IMG/VR virus record: IMGVR_UViG_3300029319_003744
Coordinates: 1-37,774 of that record
DNA from: a virus
DNA: 37,774 bases
Direction: 5' to 3' (one strand)
The notes beneath the pieces are model-generated. The model worked only from the letters and a program-made list of their open reading frames with translations, was not told where the DNA came from and ran no database searches. Positions 8,434-16,887 of the stretch are shown one piece after another (within the stretch, counting starts at the first letter, position 1; every line of letters starts with the position of its first letter). Position numbers and translations under genes: made by a program.

Positions 8434-10781
8434 TATGTAACCTTCTTATAAATAGGTCTGTATTCTACAGATACATTTGTAATCTTACTTTTAGTGTTTC
8501 CATTTAAATCTAAATGCACTTGAAAAGAAGAACATTCTACTGGAAGATTACCAGTTAATCTTGTTACAAAAAAAAGATTACTGGTATCTGGTAAAGTACC
8601 AACAACAAAATCGCTACTAGTGCTTTCTGTTGATACTCCAGCTGCAGTAGTAAAAAACATTCTTACTCCATCAGTATGAGCTGCACCATTAGCATGCTCT
8701 ACTGTTACTGCGTAAACTTTTTTAACAACTCCAGGTAATCCAAAATCATCATTTTTTAATTTAATCTCTACATTATTATCATCATCTGGGTCACCATCGT
8801 AAACTAATATTTCGTTTGTTGATGAACCAACAGCTAGCTGGTTATGACCATCTGTTATAAAATTAGTATTGACTGCATTAGCCATAATATCTTCAACAAA
8901 TGTAAATGATCTGCTAATAAAACTGTATATAAAAGCATCAGTAGAATCACCAACCTCTGAATCTGTTTGACAGCTTCTTAATAAAATTAAATGTTTTTTG
9001 CTTGGCTCATAACCCAATATGGATGTATCGCTAAAAATACCATCCCAGCTTTTAGTGCTAGAATCTGAGTACAATATTTTATCTTGCAAGTTAACTATTC
9101 TAGAACCATCATATAAATACAAACCATTTTTATTTGCCCATGCTATTCCAATATCTGTTTTAACAACAGCACCATGAAAACTAACTCCCATATTTTTATA
9201 CTCTGCTTCTAAAAACCATTGAGTATCAGAGCCACCTCCTATGTTTATAACATATAAAGTTTTTTCTTTATAAGCTAATAATCTATCAGCATATGATTCT
9301 AATTTTATAAACTCTTCTCCATCATTTACACCTATATCTAAAAAATTAAATTCTGGGAATGTATCAAATTTATTTATTTCACTATATCTAATAGTATCGC
9401 CTCTATTTTCAAGAATGCCCTCTTCATTTGTATACCTTACATTTGCTATAAAAGCTCTTCTATTGCTTATAACGCTAGTTTGATACTTTTCTCCAGCTAA
9501 ACCAATACTTATAAAAGATGCATCTTGGTTGTAACCATTTAACGATTCGTAAGTGTCTGCATTTATAGATGTGCTAACAAACTCAGAAAAAGCAAAAGGT
9601 GCACTTGCATACTCAAGGCTCCAACTTGTAAAGGCTCCATCAATAGTTGGTTTTGTCCCATTAACAAAACTTATTTCTCCAAAAAATATAAAAGCACCAT
9701 CTGTCCCTTGCTCTCTAAAATATATTCTTCCTCCTTTTATACTACCAGCGTAAGTCGTGCTAGAATGATTTTCTGTTGCTAAAACTGTGCAAGTAATTTT
9801 TTGATTAGCAGTAACAGTAAGTTCTCCAGATAGTATATAAGGTAAAGACTCTTGATCGTTATCATATAAAAATGTAGTAGCAAACTCATAATCTCCAGCG
9901 ACCCAACTACCACCAGATGATACTGCAAAATGTAAATTAAACCCAGTTCCTGCAGCTGGATATATTCCATATGATTCGCTAGAACTAAAAGTAGCTGAAC
10001 CAGCACCAGTTGCTAATGTAGTTGTATTTGTTCTGCTTGCAATAGTATCAACAGATGAGTCTGAAGAGTTTACAGCTAAATAGGTTCCAGTTCCAAGCTC
10101 TGTATTTGTTGAGTCGGGAAAAGAACTAGATGTGCTAGATACTAATTGAGTATCACTACCACTAGAAACACTTCCTTTCATTCCTATACTACAAATACCT
10201 CTAGTAGGTTTGCTTAGCTTTGTATCTAAATCTTGAAATCCAGTTGCACCAGCATACCCTCCAGGAGTTTGACTGCTACCAGAAGAGTTTCTCCATCTAT
10301 CTGTAGTTTTAAAAAATCCATACTTTTTAATACTTGTAGATGTGTTAGCAACATTTGTATCACAAGCTCTAATTATTCCATCTGCAATATGAAATATTAC
10401 TTTGCCTTGTTCGCTTCCAGTAACAGAGCCAAGATCTATAGCTGAAGCATAAGAACCAGAACCATCAGACCTATTTACAATACACTTTGATCCATTATCA
10501 GCATTAGTAAAAAAAGTAGATAGGGTAGGAGTATTTGTATTACTAGTATTGTAATCAAACCTAGCTTGAAATAATCCATACCCAGCTTGAGTAGCATTTA
10601 CACTAGGGTCTTGATAGTTAGTATCATCATCTGCAAACTTACCACAAGTCTTAACAACACCAAGCTCATCCACCATAACATTTTGAGCTAACACCATTTC
10701 GTTATCAGCTATATCACGAGGACTAGCAATCGTATTTTGACCACCTTCAAATCTACTATATGTTTTTGATCTTTTAGGCAT
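8433..10781 (-). CDS. Tail nozzle / DNA-stabilisation type protein
   Basis: 782 residues, beta-rich, Ser/Thr-rich with many short repeats of strand-turn-strand. The N-terminus, SKTYSRFEGGQNTIASPRDI followed by ADNEMVLAQNVMVDELG, is the signature of podovirus tail nozzle and packaged-DNA-stabilisation proteins (T7 gp12 / P22 gp10 type), which begin by stating the nucleotide-independent gate region and continue as a beta-propeller-like tube. It closes the tail and contacts the host. Neighbours are the endolysin upstream and internal virion proteins downstream. Family assignment is from motif style and position; a profile search would settle it. Confidence 0.65.
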   Translation of the reverse strand: MPKRSKTYSRFEGGQNTIASPRDIADNEMVLAQNVMVDELGVVKTCGKFADDDTNYQDPSVNATQAGYGLFQARFDYNTSNTNTPTLSTFFTNADNGSKCIVNRSDGSGSYASAIDLGSVTGSEQGKVIFHIADGIIRACDTNVANTSTSIKKYGFFKTTDRWRNSSGSSQTPGGYAGATGFQDLDTKLSKPTRGICSIGMKGSVSSGSDTQLVSSTSSSFPDSTNTELGTGTYLAVNSSDSSVDTIASRTNTTTLATGAGSATFSSSESYGIYPAAGTGFNLHFAVSSGGSWVAGDYEFATTFLYDNDQESLPYILSGELTVTANQKITCTVLATENHSSTTYAGSIKGGRIYFREQGTDGAFIFFGEISFVNGTKPTIDGAFTSWSLEYASAPFAFSEFVSTSINADTYESLNGYNQDASFISIGLAGEKYQTSVISNRRAFIANVRYTNEEGILENRGDTIRYSEINKFDTFPEFNFLDIGVNDGEEFIKLESYADRLLAYKEKTLYVINIGGGSDTQWFLEAEYKNMGVSFHGAVVKTDIGIAWANKNGLYLYDGSRIVNLQDKILYSDSSTKSWDGIFSDTSILGYEPSKKHLILLRSCQTDSEVGDSTDAFIYSFISRSFTFVEDIMANAVNTNFITDGHNQLAVGSSTNEILVYDGDPDDDNNVEIKLKNDDFGLPGVVKKVYAVTVEHANGAAHTDGVRMFFTTAAGVSTESTSSDFVVGTLPDTSNLFFVTRLTGNLPVECSSFQVHLDLNGNTKSKITNVSVEYRPIYKKVT

Positions 10782-11173
10782 TATTCCTTAATCTCAAAGT
10801 GAACTAAATCGTCAAAGTTATTATCTTTGGTTTGGGTGTCCATATCCCAGTCTCCACCCCATCTTATCTTGATTCCCATTTGGGAAGCAATTCCCAAAAC
10901 ATAACCAGCAAAGTAGTGAAACCTATCACGATCCCTCCAATCAATAGGATAGGGAGCGACATCAACAGCAACACTAGGGCTTTTATTATGTTTACCATTA
11001 GGGAATTTAACTTTGCTATTTCCTTTATTATATGCTTCATCTTGTTTTTTCTGACCTCTATGTCCCTCTATGATCGTACAATCAAAATGTTTTACAACTT
11101 CCTCAAAAAGTTCTACTAATCTATCATCACAAGTATTTAACCTTGATTTACTTCTTGTACTAAATCTAGGCAT
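10781..11173 (-). CDS. Endolysin, M15-type D-Ala/L-Ala-D-Glu peptidase
   Basis: 130 residues, a single peptidase domain of usual length for M15 endolysins. Residues 36-41 EGHRGQ form the conserved strand-turn, H62 and D71 in KHNKSPSVAVDV and H125 in DLVHFEI are the expected Zn(II) ligands, and W105-D110 (WGGDWD) precedes the last strand. The enzyme should cut the peptide stem of peptidoglycan at the end of infection. No signal peptide is present, so it depends on a holin; three small genes immediately upstream provide candidates. It overlaps the nozzle gene start by one base. Confidence 0.85.
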   Translation of the reverse strand: MPRFSTRSKSRLNTCDDRLVELFEEVVKHFDCTIIEGHRGQKKQDEAYNKGNSKVKFPNGKHNKSPSVAVDVAPYPIDWRDRDRFHYFAGYVLGIASQMGIKIRWGGDWDMDTQTKDNNFDDLVHFEIKE

Positions 11174-11349
11174 TACTTGCTTAAGACTTTTCCCATTACA
11201 TCTTCAAATACATTGTAGATAGCAGCTATGACTTTCTCTTCTGTATCTTCATTGATAATAGGTATGTTAACATTCTTGTTTAGTTCGTCAATAATCTTTG
11301 CTTTGTTATCATCGTTAAACAAATATTCCATAATCATTTTTTGAATCAT
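11173..11349 (-). CDS. 58-residue acidic protein in lysis block
   Basis: ATG at 11349 (GGAG ribosome-binding site 6 bases away) to TAA at 11173-11175; 58 residues starting MIQKMIMEYLFNDDNKAKII, with DELNKNVNIPIINEDTEEKV in the middle and a C-terminal helix. It is soluble, acidic and helical, without membrane segment. Both ends overlap neighbours by one to three bases. Comparable small proteins (N-IPIINE-TE pattern) occur, from memory, in marine phages beside endolysin genes. Function unknown; a lysis accessory or antiholin role is only a positional guess. Confidence 0.7.
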   Translation of the reverse strand: MIQKMIMEYLFNDDNKAKIIDELNKNVNIPIINEDTEEKVIAAIYNVFEDVMGKVLSK

Positions 11350-11498
11350 TATTTTCTCCTGATCTCATTATTTATTTTAATTACTAAATACACTAATGTA
11401 GCAAGTGAAACAGCCATCTGTAAAGTCATTGGCAAGTTTACCCACCAGACTCCAACTCCAACAATACCATTTGCGACTGTTTTAGTTGTATCAATCAT
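11349..11498 (-). CDS. Small membrane protein, holin candidate
   Basis: 49 residues from ATG at 11498 to TAA at 11349-11351, overlapping both neighbours by one base. Residues about 9-20 (ANGIVGVGVWWV) and 24-42 (MTLQMAVSLATLVYLVIKI) are hydrophobic, the second long enough to cross a membrane, followed by a positively charged end NNEIRRK. Size, topology and position directly upstream of the endolysin chain fit a small holin. The sequence itself has no family-specific motif, so the function remains inferred. Confidence 0.65.
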   Translation of the reverse strand: MIDTTKTVANGIVGVGVWWVNLPMTLQMAVSLATLVYLVIKINNEIRRK

Positions 11499-11800
11499 TA
11501 TGATTTACCATTCATCCTTCCCTTGATGTATGATAGGTCATCTGTTACATCATTTAGTTCAGATACAATGGCTTCTCTATGTCTTTGACTTGTATCATCT
11601 GACTTGTTCCACCTATCTAACATTTTTAAGACAATGCTCTCCACGTTACTCATTTTAGTTTCTAGTTTTGCATTAGCTTGTCTTATCAAATCTAAATCTT
11701 CGTTTTGAAGTTTTTGACTAGACATTAAATTTAAAACCATGTAACCAAATAGTATTATTACTACCCCTACAGCTCCATATTCTGCGTATGTTTCGAACAT
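11498..11800 (-). CDS. Membrane-anchored coiled-coil protein, lysis (holin or spanin-like) candidate
   Basis: 100 residues: a short N-terminus, one transmembrane segment at about residues 8-28 (YGAVGVVIILFGYMVLNLM), then a long soluble helix with heptad character (KLQNEDLDLIRQANAKLETK) ending in a charged tail. One N-terminal membrane anchor with a coiled-coil periplasmic or cytoplasmic domain is the layout of inner-membrane spanins and of XhlA-like holin partners. Together with the 49-residue membrane protein and the endolysin it forms a lysis cassette. Exact type cannot be decided from sequence alone. Confidence 0.6.
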   Translation of the reverse strand: MFETYAEYGAVGVVIILFGYMVLNLMSSQKLQNEDLDLIRQANAKLETKMSNVESIVLKMLDRWNKSDDTSQRHREAIVSELNDVTDDLSYIKGRMNGKS

Positions 11801-11815
11801 TATCTATCCTATCAT

Positions 11816-12040
11816 TTATTCTTTATCTTCAGAATCCTTTTCTAAAGATGCTTTTAGTGCATCAACAAAGGCTTGTTTTCCAAAGTTAAGTTGTTGAAGA
11901 TTAAAAGTAGATGAATTAATCTTTCTCTCTAAATCAGCAACATGATCTACCATGACCTTTTGCTCTTGAGTTAAATCATCTATTAAATATTCTTTCTCGT
12001 CTATTTTTAAAACAGCTTCTTTTTTTTGTTCTTTTGCCAT
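11816..12040 (-). CDS. Small conserved phage protein, DUF6447-like
   Basis: 74 residues. The pattern EAVLKIDEKEYLIDDLTQEQ followed by a helix and a C-terminal QAFVDALKASLE is the layout of DUF6447-type phage proteins (short beta hairpin with a I-D/G-x-x-E/Y-D-L-T motif, then coiled coil). Function is unknown. ATG at 12040 has a GGAGATAAA ribosome-binding site. It sits between tail-fibre genes and the lysis block, where such proteins are usually found. Family call is from memory of the motif. Confidence 0.7.
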   Translation of the reverse strand: MAKEQKKEAVLKIDEKEYLIDDLTQEQKVMVDHVADLERKINSSTFNLQQLNFGKQAFVDALKASLEKDSEDKE

Positions 12041-12048
12041 TTTATCTC

Positions 12049-12285
12049 CTATTTTTCTATTATGCTAGAATCTCCTAGCGTTATTCTCATGTTCATCATT
12101 AGCGAATCTAATTCAAACATAGATCTTACTAATTCTTCGTTTAGATCTTCTTTGCTTTTACCAAAATAAAATTCGTCAGCACAGCTAACAAAAATAATCA
12201 TCAGTAAACAAGCAAATAAGAATCCATAAAAAAATTTGTTAAACCTTTTAGTCATTCTTACAACTGCAACAGCAACAGCATTCAC
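12049..12285 (-). CDS. Predicted lipoprotein, possible outer-membrane spanin subunit
   Basis: 78 residues as read from ATG at 12285; a second in-frame ATG at 12255 gives MTKRFNKFFYGFLFACLLMI followed by IFVSCADEF, a much more normal lipoprotein signal with a lipobox-like end (FVSC, with Ile at -4). After the cysteine the mature part is short and acidic with a helix (KEDLNEELVRSMFELDSLMM). Near the lysis genes this could be the Rz1-type outer-membrane spanin partner of the coiled-coil membrane protein at 11498-11800; mature part lacks the usual proline-rich stretch, so the call is tentative. Confidence 0.6.
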   Translation of the reverse strand: MNAVAVAVVRMTKRFNKFFYGFLFACLLMIIFVSCADEFYFGKSKEDLNEELVRSMFELDSLMMNMRITLGDSSIIEK

Positions 12286-12294
12286 AATTATTTC

Positions 12295-12762
12295 TTACCA
12301 AGGTACACCATTGCCTTCTGTAGCTGCAGGTGGATTCTCTTGTGCATCTATTTTAGCTGCAATATCATCTTCTACTTGTTTTACTTTATCTTTTCCCAAA
12401 ATAGATTTTACCCATCCAACAACCGTATCTTCAGTCAAGTCATCATACTCAACAAAGTCTACACTTGCCCAAGGGTCTTTAGCTTCTACTGCTTTCACAG
12501 CTGGTGTTTTAATATCGCCTACTTTTACTGCTTTATCAGCGAGTAAAGTGTCTTTATCTGTATACAATACTGCATCTTTTGCTTCTACAGCTTCTACTTT
12601 TTCTAAATCAAGTTGTACGCTTTGACTATTAACTGCATAGTACTCTTTATCTCCAACCTTTTTAGAACCTAAAACAGTGTAATTTACTTTATAGACAACT
12701 TTATCTTTACTGTGTTTAGATAGATAGTATTGCAAATTATCCATTTTCCATGTTACTGTCAT
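12295..12762 (-). CDS. Conserved tail-region protein ending GVPW
   Basis: 155 residues. N-terminal beta region (TVTWKMDNLQYYL to VVYKVNYTVLGSKKV), an Ala/Lys/Val-rich middle with a repeated VEAVEAKDA / VKAVEAKDP motif, then a compact C-terminal helix-rich part (EYDDLTEDTVVGWVKSILGK) and a terminal GVPW. I recognise the overall type, a phage protein with N-terminal TWK and C-terminal [GV][LV]PW, from many tail-fibre neighbourhoods, but no function is established. It lies directly after the tail-fibre gene and may be an assembly factor or tail accessory. Confidence 0.6.
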   Translation of the reverse strand: MTVTWKMDNLQYYLSKHSKDKVVYKVNYTVLGSKKVGDKEYYAVNSQSVQLDLEKVEAVEAKDAVLYTDKDTLLADKAVKVGDIKTPAVKAVEAKDPWASVDFVEYDDLTEDTVVGWVKSILGKDKVKQVEDDIAAKIDAQENPPAATEGNGVPW

Positions 12763-12776
12763 TATAATCTCCTAAT

Positions 12777-14993
12777 TTATTTAACAAACCACAGTTCTAC
12801 TGTGTCTGATATATCTTTCATTTTAATCCAATTACTTGCTACTGGCTGACCTTTTGTAACTGGTAACTGCCCCATAATTCCAACTACATTCCATTCTTCT
12901 CTATCTCCTCTTGGGATATATTCTATTGAATCATCATAGTCTGGATTTTCAATTTCATTACCATTTTCGCCAATTAATTTTTTTCCATAATCATCAACTA
13001 ACCATCTCTTTTTCCATTCAAATTCAGCACCTCCAGCTATAACAGATGGGTCAGCAGATATTACACCTATGGGAGTGTCTCCACTTTCACAAGGCACAAC
13101 CTTATCGCCATCAAGTTTTACAGATGTTCCAAATGGAATTGCCTTTCCATCTTTAGACTCAAAATACTCTGCGTAGTCTGGACTTCCACTTGCTTGATGT
13201 GTACCAGATGTAACAAAGTTTCCACTATCATTTATAGACATAACTGCTGATGCAAGAGTATCATCATCAGTAGTTCTTCCAGTTGTAAAAAATGTAGCTT
13301 TAGTTCTTGGAAAATTATTGCCGGGGTCTTGATACCTACTTAAACCAATACCAAAATTTGAACCTTTTTCTGAACCAGAGAATCCAGTACTCCATTTTTG
13401 CAACTTATGAATAGTAGTGTCTACACTTACTCCATATTTAACCACTTGAAGTCTTTGGTCTGGTGTTGTTCCAGTATGAACTGTTCCATCAGAAAAATTA
13501 CCAATTCCGACATTCCCACCATTTGGTTGCATATTTATATGATAAGTCTGTGAAAGGTTGCTTCTATCTGCCCCTTGAATCCATATTGGGTATGGGTCTG
13601 CACCCTGACCAATATCAAGAACTGAATTGTATGTTGAATCAAATCTTGCTATTGCAGTTGGTGCAGTACCAGATGTTGCTGGATTTCCAGTAGCACCTAC
13701 AACATGGAGCTTTGTTAAAGGACCATTTTTATTTATACCCACATTCCTTGTATGGTCAAGTCTCATTGCTTCTGCTGTTCCAGTACCATCATTTATATCA
13801 AAAATCAAACTTGTTTTTTCTGTGCTACTTGCTTGAATAACAGCTTTTATATCAGCACCAACATGACCTCTATTGTTACCAGAAAATCTTATAATACTAC
13901 CACTACCAACAGAACTTTGGCTTGTATCCAATGTTAATGTTTCATCAGCGGAACCAGAAGTTGTGGTTCTAATATGTAATTGACCAGTTGGTGCGCATCC
14001 AATACCAACCTTTCCAGAGCTGTCTATTCTCATGGCTTCTGTAATATTATCACTAATTCTTGTTTTGAATATTAAAGCACCTTTAGTTGCACCACCATCC
14101 CTATCAGCAGAAATACTTGCTCTTGCAGTTACCCCATCGCCTTGGTCACTTTGAAAACTAATAGCTGGTACATGACTTTCAGCAGTAGATGATGTTCCTA
14201 ATGCTCTTAATTTTATTCCAACGTCATTGCCACCAGATGAACTAAAAATTTCAAGCTCTTCATCTGGGCTTGAACTATTTATACCAACTTTGCCATCATG
14301 GTTAAATCTTACTAACTCTGTACCACCAGAATGAACTTTAAAAACATGGTCGCCATTATCTCCACTTGAATCATTAAAAGCAGAATTATAAGTTAAATCT
14401 CCATCGCTAACTAACTGCCCACCAGCTACTCCATGTTCACCAACTTCTAATGTTCCTTGTGGTATTATTACTCTTCCAGAACTCAATATTTTCAAAGATT
14501 CAGCTAAACTTCCACCAGTAGCCTCTGTATTAAATATTATATTTCCACTATCATTTGCACCATCTGTATTAAATGTTATCGATGCTAATTCTGCATCTAC
14601 TGAGTTACCAGCTGTGATTCTTCCAATTAATTGTGATGCGTTATTATCAGTTCTTAAAATAGATAAGCCTTGACCACCACCACTTGCTGGGGTTGTTATT
14701 TGTAAAGGGTCAGCAGTTCCACTTGCTGGAGCTGCACCAACACCTACTAAAGCATTTGTGCTATCAACTGTTAATACTGCTGTGCCGTCTGCTTGTGATA
14801 CCTCGAAAGCATTTGTATCATTAGAGCCAGGTATAATCTCTACTTTATTAGTAGCTAATTTTATTCCAAATGTTGTGCCATTATCTCCATCTTTTACACT
14901 TACTAAAGTGTTAGCATTGCCTCCACCATCTCTATCTACATGAAGTAGTTGCTCGTAACTACTTGCTATTGTTTGTCCATTTAAACTTGCCAT
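12777..14993 (-). CDS. Tail fibre / appendage with Peptidase_G2 self-cleaving C-terminus
   Basis: 738 residues. Residues about 20-590 are Gly/Ser/Thr/Asn-rich beta-helical repeats with recurring GVGAAP, KVGINSSSP, KVGIGCAPTG, NVGINKNGP and NVGIGNFS units, each marking a fibre repeat. The C-terminus (from SPDYAEYFESKDGKAIPFG, about 600, to the end) matches the Peptidase_G2 / IMC-type autoproteolytic domain known from the phi29-family appendage protein gp12, with DTPIGVISADPSV and VVGIMGQLPVTKG. In those proteins the domain acts as a trimerisation chaperone and then cuts itself off. This is the likely receptor-binding protein. Confidence 0.8.
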   Translation of the reverse strand: MASLNGQTIASSYEQLLHVDRDGGGNANTLVSVKDGDNGTTFGIKLATNKVEIIPGSNDTNAFEVSQADGTAVLTVDSTNALVGVGAAPASGTADPLQITTPASGGGQGLSILRTDNNASQLIGRITAGNSVDAELASITFNTDGANDSGNIIFNTEATGGSLAESLKILSSGRVIIPQGTLEVGEHGVAGGQLVSDGDLTYNSAFNDSSGDNGDHVFKVHSGGTELVRFNHDGKVGINSSSPDEELEIFSSSGGNDVGIKLRALGTSSTAESHVPAISFQSDQGDGVTARASISADRDGGATKGALIFKTRISDNITEAMRIDSSGKVGIGCAPTGQLHIRTTTSGSADETLTLDTSQSSVGSGSIIRFSGNNRGHVGADIKAVIQASSTEKTSLIFDINDGTGTAEAMRLDHTRNVGINKNGPLTKLHVVGATGNPATSGTAPTAIARFDSTYNSVLDIGQGADPYPIWIQGADRSNLSQTYHINMQPNGGNVGIGNFSDGTVHTGTTPDQRLQVVKYGVSVDTTIHKLQKWSTGFSGSEKGSNFGIGLSRYQDPGNNFPRTKATFFTTGRTTDDDTLASAVMSINDSGNFVTSGTHQASGSPDYAEYFESKDGKAIPFGTSVKLDGDKVVPCESGDTPIGVISADPSVIAGGAEFEWKKRWLVDDYGKKLIGENGNEIENPDYDDSIEYIPRGDREEWNVVGIMGQLPVTKGQPVASNWIKMKDISDTVELWFVK

Positions 14994-14999
14994 AATTTT

Positions 15000-15119
15000 T
15001 TATCCCGTATGTTCTTCCCACTTAACATTATCTTCTTCCCAGTTAAGTTGAGTAATATTCCAAATAACGTCATATATTGACTTTAAAAAGTTTAGTTGTG
15101 TTCTAGCCCAGGTAATCAT
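15000..15119 (-). CDS. 39-residue Trp-rich protein
   Basis: ATG at 15119 overlaps the stop of the helical 329-residue gene by one base; TAA at 15000-15002. The product MITWARTQLNFLKSIYDVIW then NITQLNWEEDNVKWEEHTG has five tryptophans in 39 residues and repeats a W-E-E pattern. Too short for a domain match. Position between two tail-associated genes suggests a tail or fibre accessory peptide. The WE-x-x-x-x-W pattern recalls the end of the 89-residue repeat protein (WESETRTWTQ) at 16887-17156. Confidence 0.55.
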   Translation of the reverse strand: MITWARTQLNFLKSIYDVIWNITQLNWEEDNVKWEEHTG

Positions 15120-16108
15120 TATTCTTTTAACGCCACCATATTACTAGCAGTTGTACCACTTTGATATACTTGAGTTATTTGTATAGGTAATATTTGACCA
15201 CTTGCTACATTGCTAAAAGTAATGCCAGATCCACTTGTGCCCATATTAACTTTAACATTTCCACCAGTTCCAACATATAAAGCATTATGACTCAAAGAAG
15301 TATGATTGCCACTACTTATATCTATAGCAACTGCAGTTCCATATATCATATCAGCTAAAGATGCTTGAGCTCCCTCTGTTGCAGTTTTTATATCATTGGT
15401 ATCAGAATCTATTGTGCCAAGCAAGGTAACAGCTGGATCATCAGATGCTAAAGTAACTCTTTGCACACCACCTGCAACAGAACCTGCACCTCCAACTATA
15501 TCAGTACCAGCTATGTTATTATTAACATTTAAATAGTTACCATCAACAGCATTGTCTAATAATTCTACTGCAGTCTCTATTGCTTCAGTATCAACTTTGA
15601 TTGTATCTAATACAGAATCTATCTCAGTATTTTTTACAAGAATATTATCTAATACAGAATCAAGTGTATCTATTTTAGAGTTAGTAGATGTTATTAATGT
15701 TTCTATTGCAGCAGCATCTGTTCTTATAGCATCAGTATCTGCATCAATGCCAGTCAATAATGTTTCTATAGCTGCAGCATCTGTCTCTATTGCAGTAAGA
15801 GTAGTTTCAATAACATCTTGCTTTGCTTCAGTAGCAGCTCCACTAGGTAAAGCAGTAGATAAAGCATCTACTTGTAAATGTCCATCACTATCTACCAAAG
15901 GAACATAACTAGTACCACTACCATCTTTAGTAGTGTTACTAAATACCAACATACTGTCTTCAGCTTTGTCAGTATGCACCTCTATAGTTATATCTGAACC
16001 TTCTGTTTTTAAAGTTACGTTATCTATATCTACTTTTAAAGCATCTTCTCCAGAGTTCAAAACTTTGTTTAGAACTTCTTTTGTTTGAAATTTTGGGAAT
16101 CCAGCCAT
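15119..16108 (-). CDS. Structural protein with helical D/A/I/E-T repeat (coiled coil)
   Basis: 329 residues. N-terminal about 90 residues are beta-rich; residues about 95-190 form repeated helical units such as TEAKQDVIETTLTAIETDAA, TDAIRTDAAAIETLITSTNS and TEIDSVLDTIKVDTEAIET, period roughly 7-11, typical of a trimeric coiled-coil shaft. The C-terminus is a small beta domain (GGNVKVNMGTSGSGITF to VYQSGTTASNMVALKE). This architecture (head, coiled coil, knob) is common for phage fibre or connector accessory proteins. No enzyme motif. Good start with GGAG-like ribosome-binding site upstream of ATG. Confidence 0.65.
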   Translation of the reverse strand: MAGFPKFQTKEVLNKVLNSGEDALKVDIDNVTLKTEGSDITIEVHTDKAEDSMLVFSNTTKDGSGTSYVPLVDSDGHLQVDALSTALPSGAATEAKQDVIETTLTAIETDAAAIETLLTGIDADTDAIRTDAAAIETLITSTNSKIDTLDSVLDNILVKNTEIDSVLDTIKVDTEAIETAVELLDNAVDGNYLNVNNNIAGTDIVGGAGSVAGGVQRVTLASDDPAVTLLGTIDSDTNDIKTATEGAQASLADMIYGTAVAIDISSGNHTSLSHNALYVGTGGNVKVNMGTSGSGITFSNVASGQILPIQITQVYQSGTTASNMVALKE

Positions 16109-16147
16109 ATTAAACTCCTATTACCTCCACCACCGTCTCAAAGACCA

Positions 16148-16579
16148 TTATCTTAAATCTGCTGGCATCACTCTTCTTGGTGCACCAGTCTTATCACGCT
16201 TCTTCATACCATATCTCTTGGTTAGCTCATTATATTTATTTTCATGAGCTCTAGCCATAGTCATAGCAACAGAAGCAATATTGCCATCACTTGTTGTACC
16301 AGCTCTATCTTGGTACAGTCTAAATTTTACATAATCAATCAAAGCAGTATGCATGCTATTATCAATATCTGGAGTATCTGTTAATGCAGATACAGCATCA
16401 GGTTCTCCAGAATAGTGTATTAAAACACCATTAGTTACTGCTTCATCTATAGGTTTATAATCTCCTAACTGTTGATGAACAGTATCTGAATCGCTACCTT
16501 TTGTTGTAACAATAGCAAGGTGATCGCCAACGATATACCAAGCTATAAAATCTTCTGGTCTATTATAACTACTAGCCAT
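16148..16579 (-). CDS. Head-tail or tail tube associated protein
   Basis: 143 residues. ATG at 16579 overlaps the stop of the upstream gene by one base. Globular, with a central helix (ALIDYVKFRLYQDRAGTTSD) that resembles the helical region of phage adaptor proteins and a basic C-terminus (RYGMKKRDKTGAPRRVMPAD). Lies in a coupled run of connector-type genes (16579-16887, 16887-17156, 17156-18670). The DY-x-K-x-RLYQDRAG pattern is found, from memory, in podovirus-like marine phages at this place. Assignment to head-tail joining is positional. Confidence 0.55.
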   Translation of the reverse strand: MASSYNRPEDFIAWYIVGDHLAIVTTKGSDSDTVHQQLGDYKPIDEAVTNGVLIHYSGEPDAVSALTDTPDIDNSMHTALIDYVKFRLYQDRAGTTSDGNIASVAMTMARAHENKYNELTKRYGMKKRDKTGAPRRVMPADLR

Positions 16580-16887
16580 TAGTCTATGTCCGTTGTTTGT
16601 ATTTCATTATTAATTAATCTAGGTATCTTTGTATAATCTCCAGCAGAATCCATAAAGTCTAATCTATAAACTTTATTTATTTCTACACCAGCATTAGCAT
16701 CGCTAAGTGTATACCATTGTTGATCAGCTACAGTACTAAGCTTTGCATATTCTATTTTAGTATTATACTTGCCAAGTTCTACAAGAGCTTCGTTAATTAA
16801 ATTAATTACGTAAGTTTCTGGAGCATCAGGAAAAGTCTGTCTTACTCTAGATAAAATTTGTTTTACTGTTAACTTGTGTACAGCCAT
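16579..16887 (-). CDS. Head-tail adaptor-like protein
   Basis: 102 residues: helix (KLTVKQILSRVRQTFPDAPE), second helix (YVINLINEALVELGKYNTKI), then beta strands around QWYTLSDANAGVEINKVYRL and a short tail. Helix-helix-beta layout with LINEALVELG and a WYTL-x(10)-I-x-K-V-Y-RLDF stretch is that of phage adaptor proteins that sit under the portal (P22 gp4 / T7 gp11 class in position and size). One-base overlaps with both neighbours. Moderately sure of adaptor type, not of exact family. Confidence 0.6.
   Translation of the reverse strand: MAVHKLTVKQILSRVRQTFPDAPETYVINLINEALVELGKYNTKIEYAKLSTVADQQWYTLSDANAGVEINKVYRLDFMDSAGDYTKIPRLINNEIQTTDID

Noticed and set aside
15552-15908. 118-codon plus-strand frame opposite the helical structural gene
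   Set aside because: Mirror image of a repeated minus-strand coding sequence; Ser/Val/Ala-rich low-complexity product with no support.
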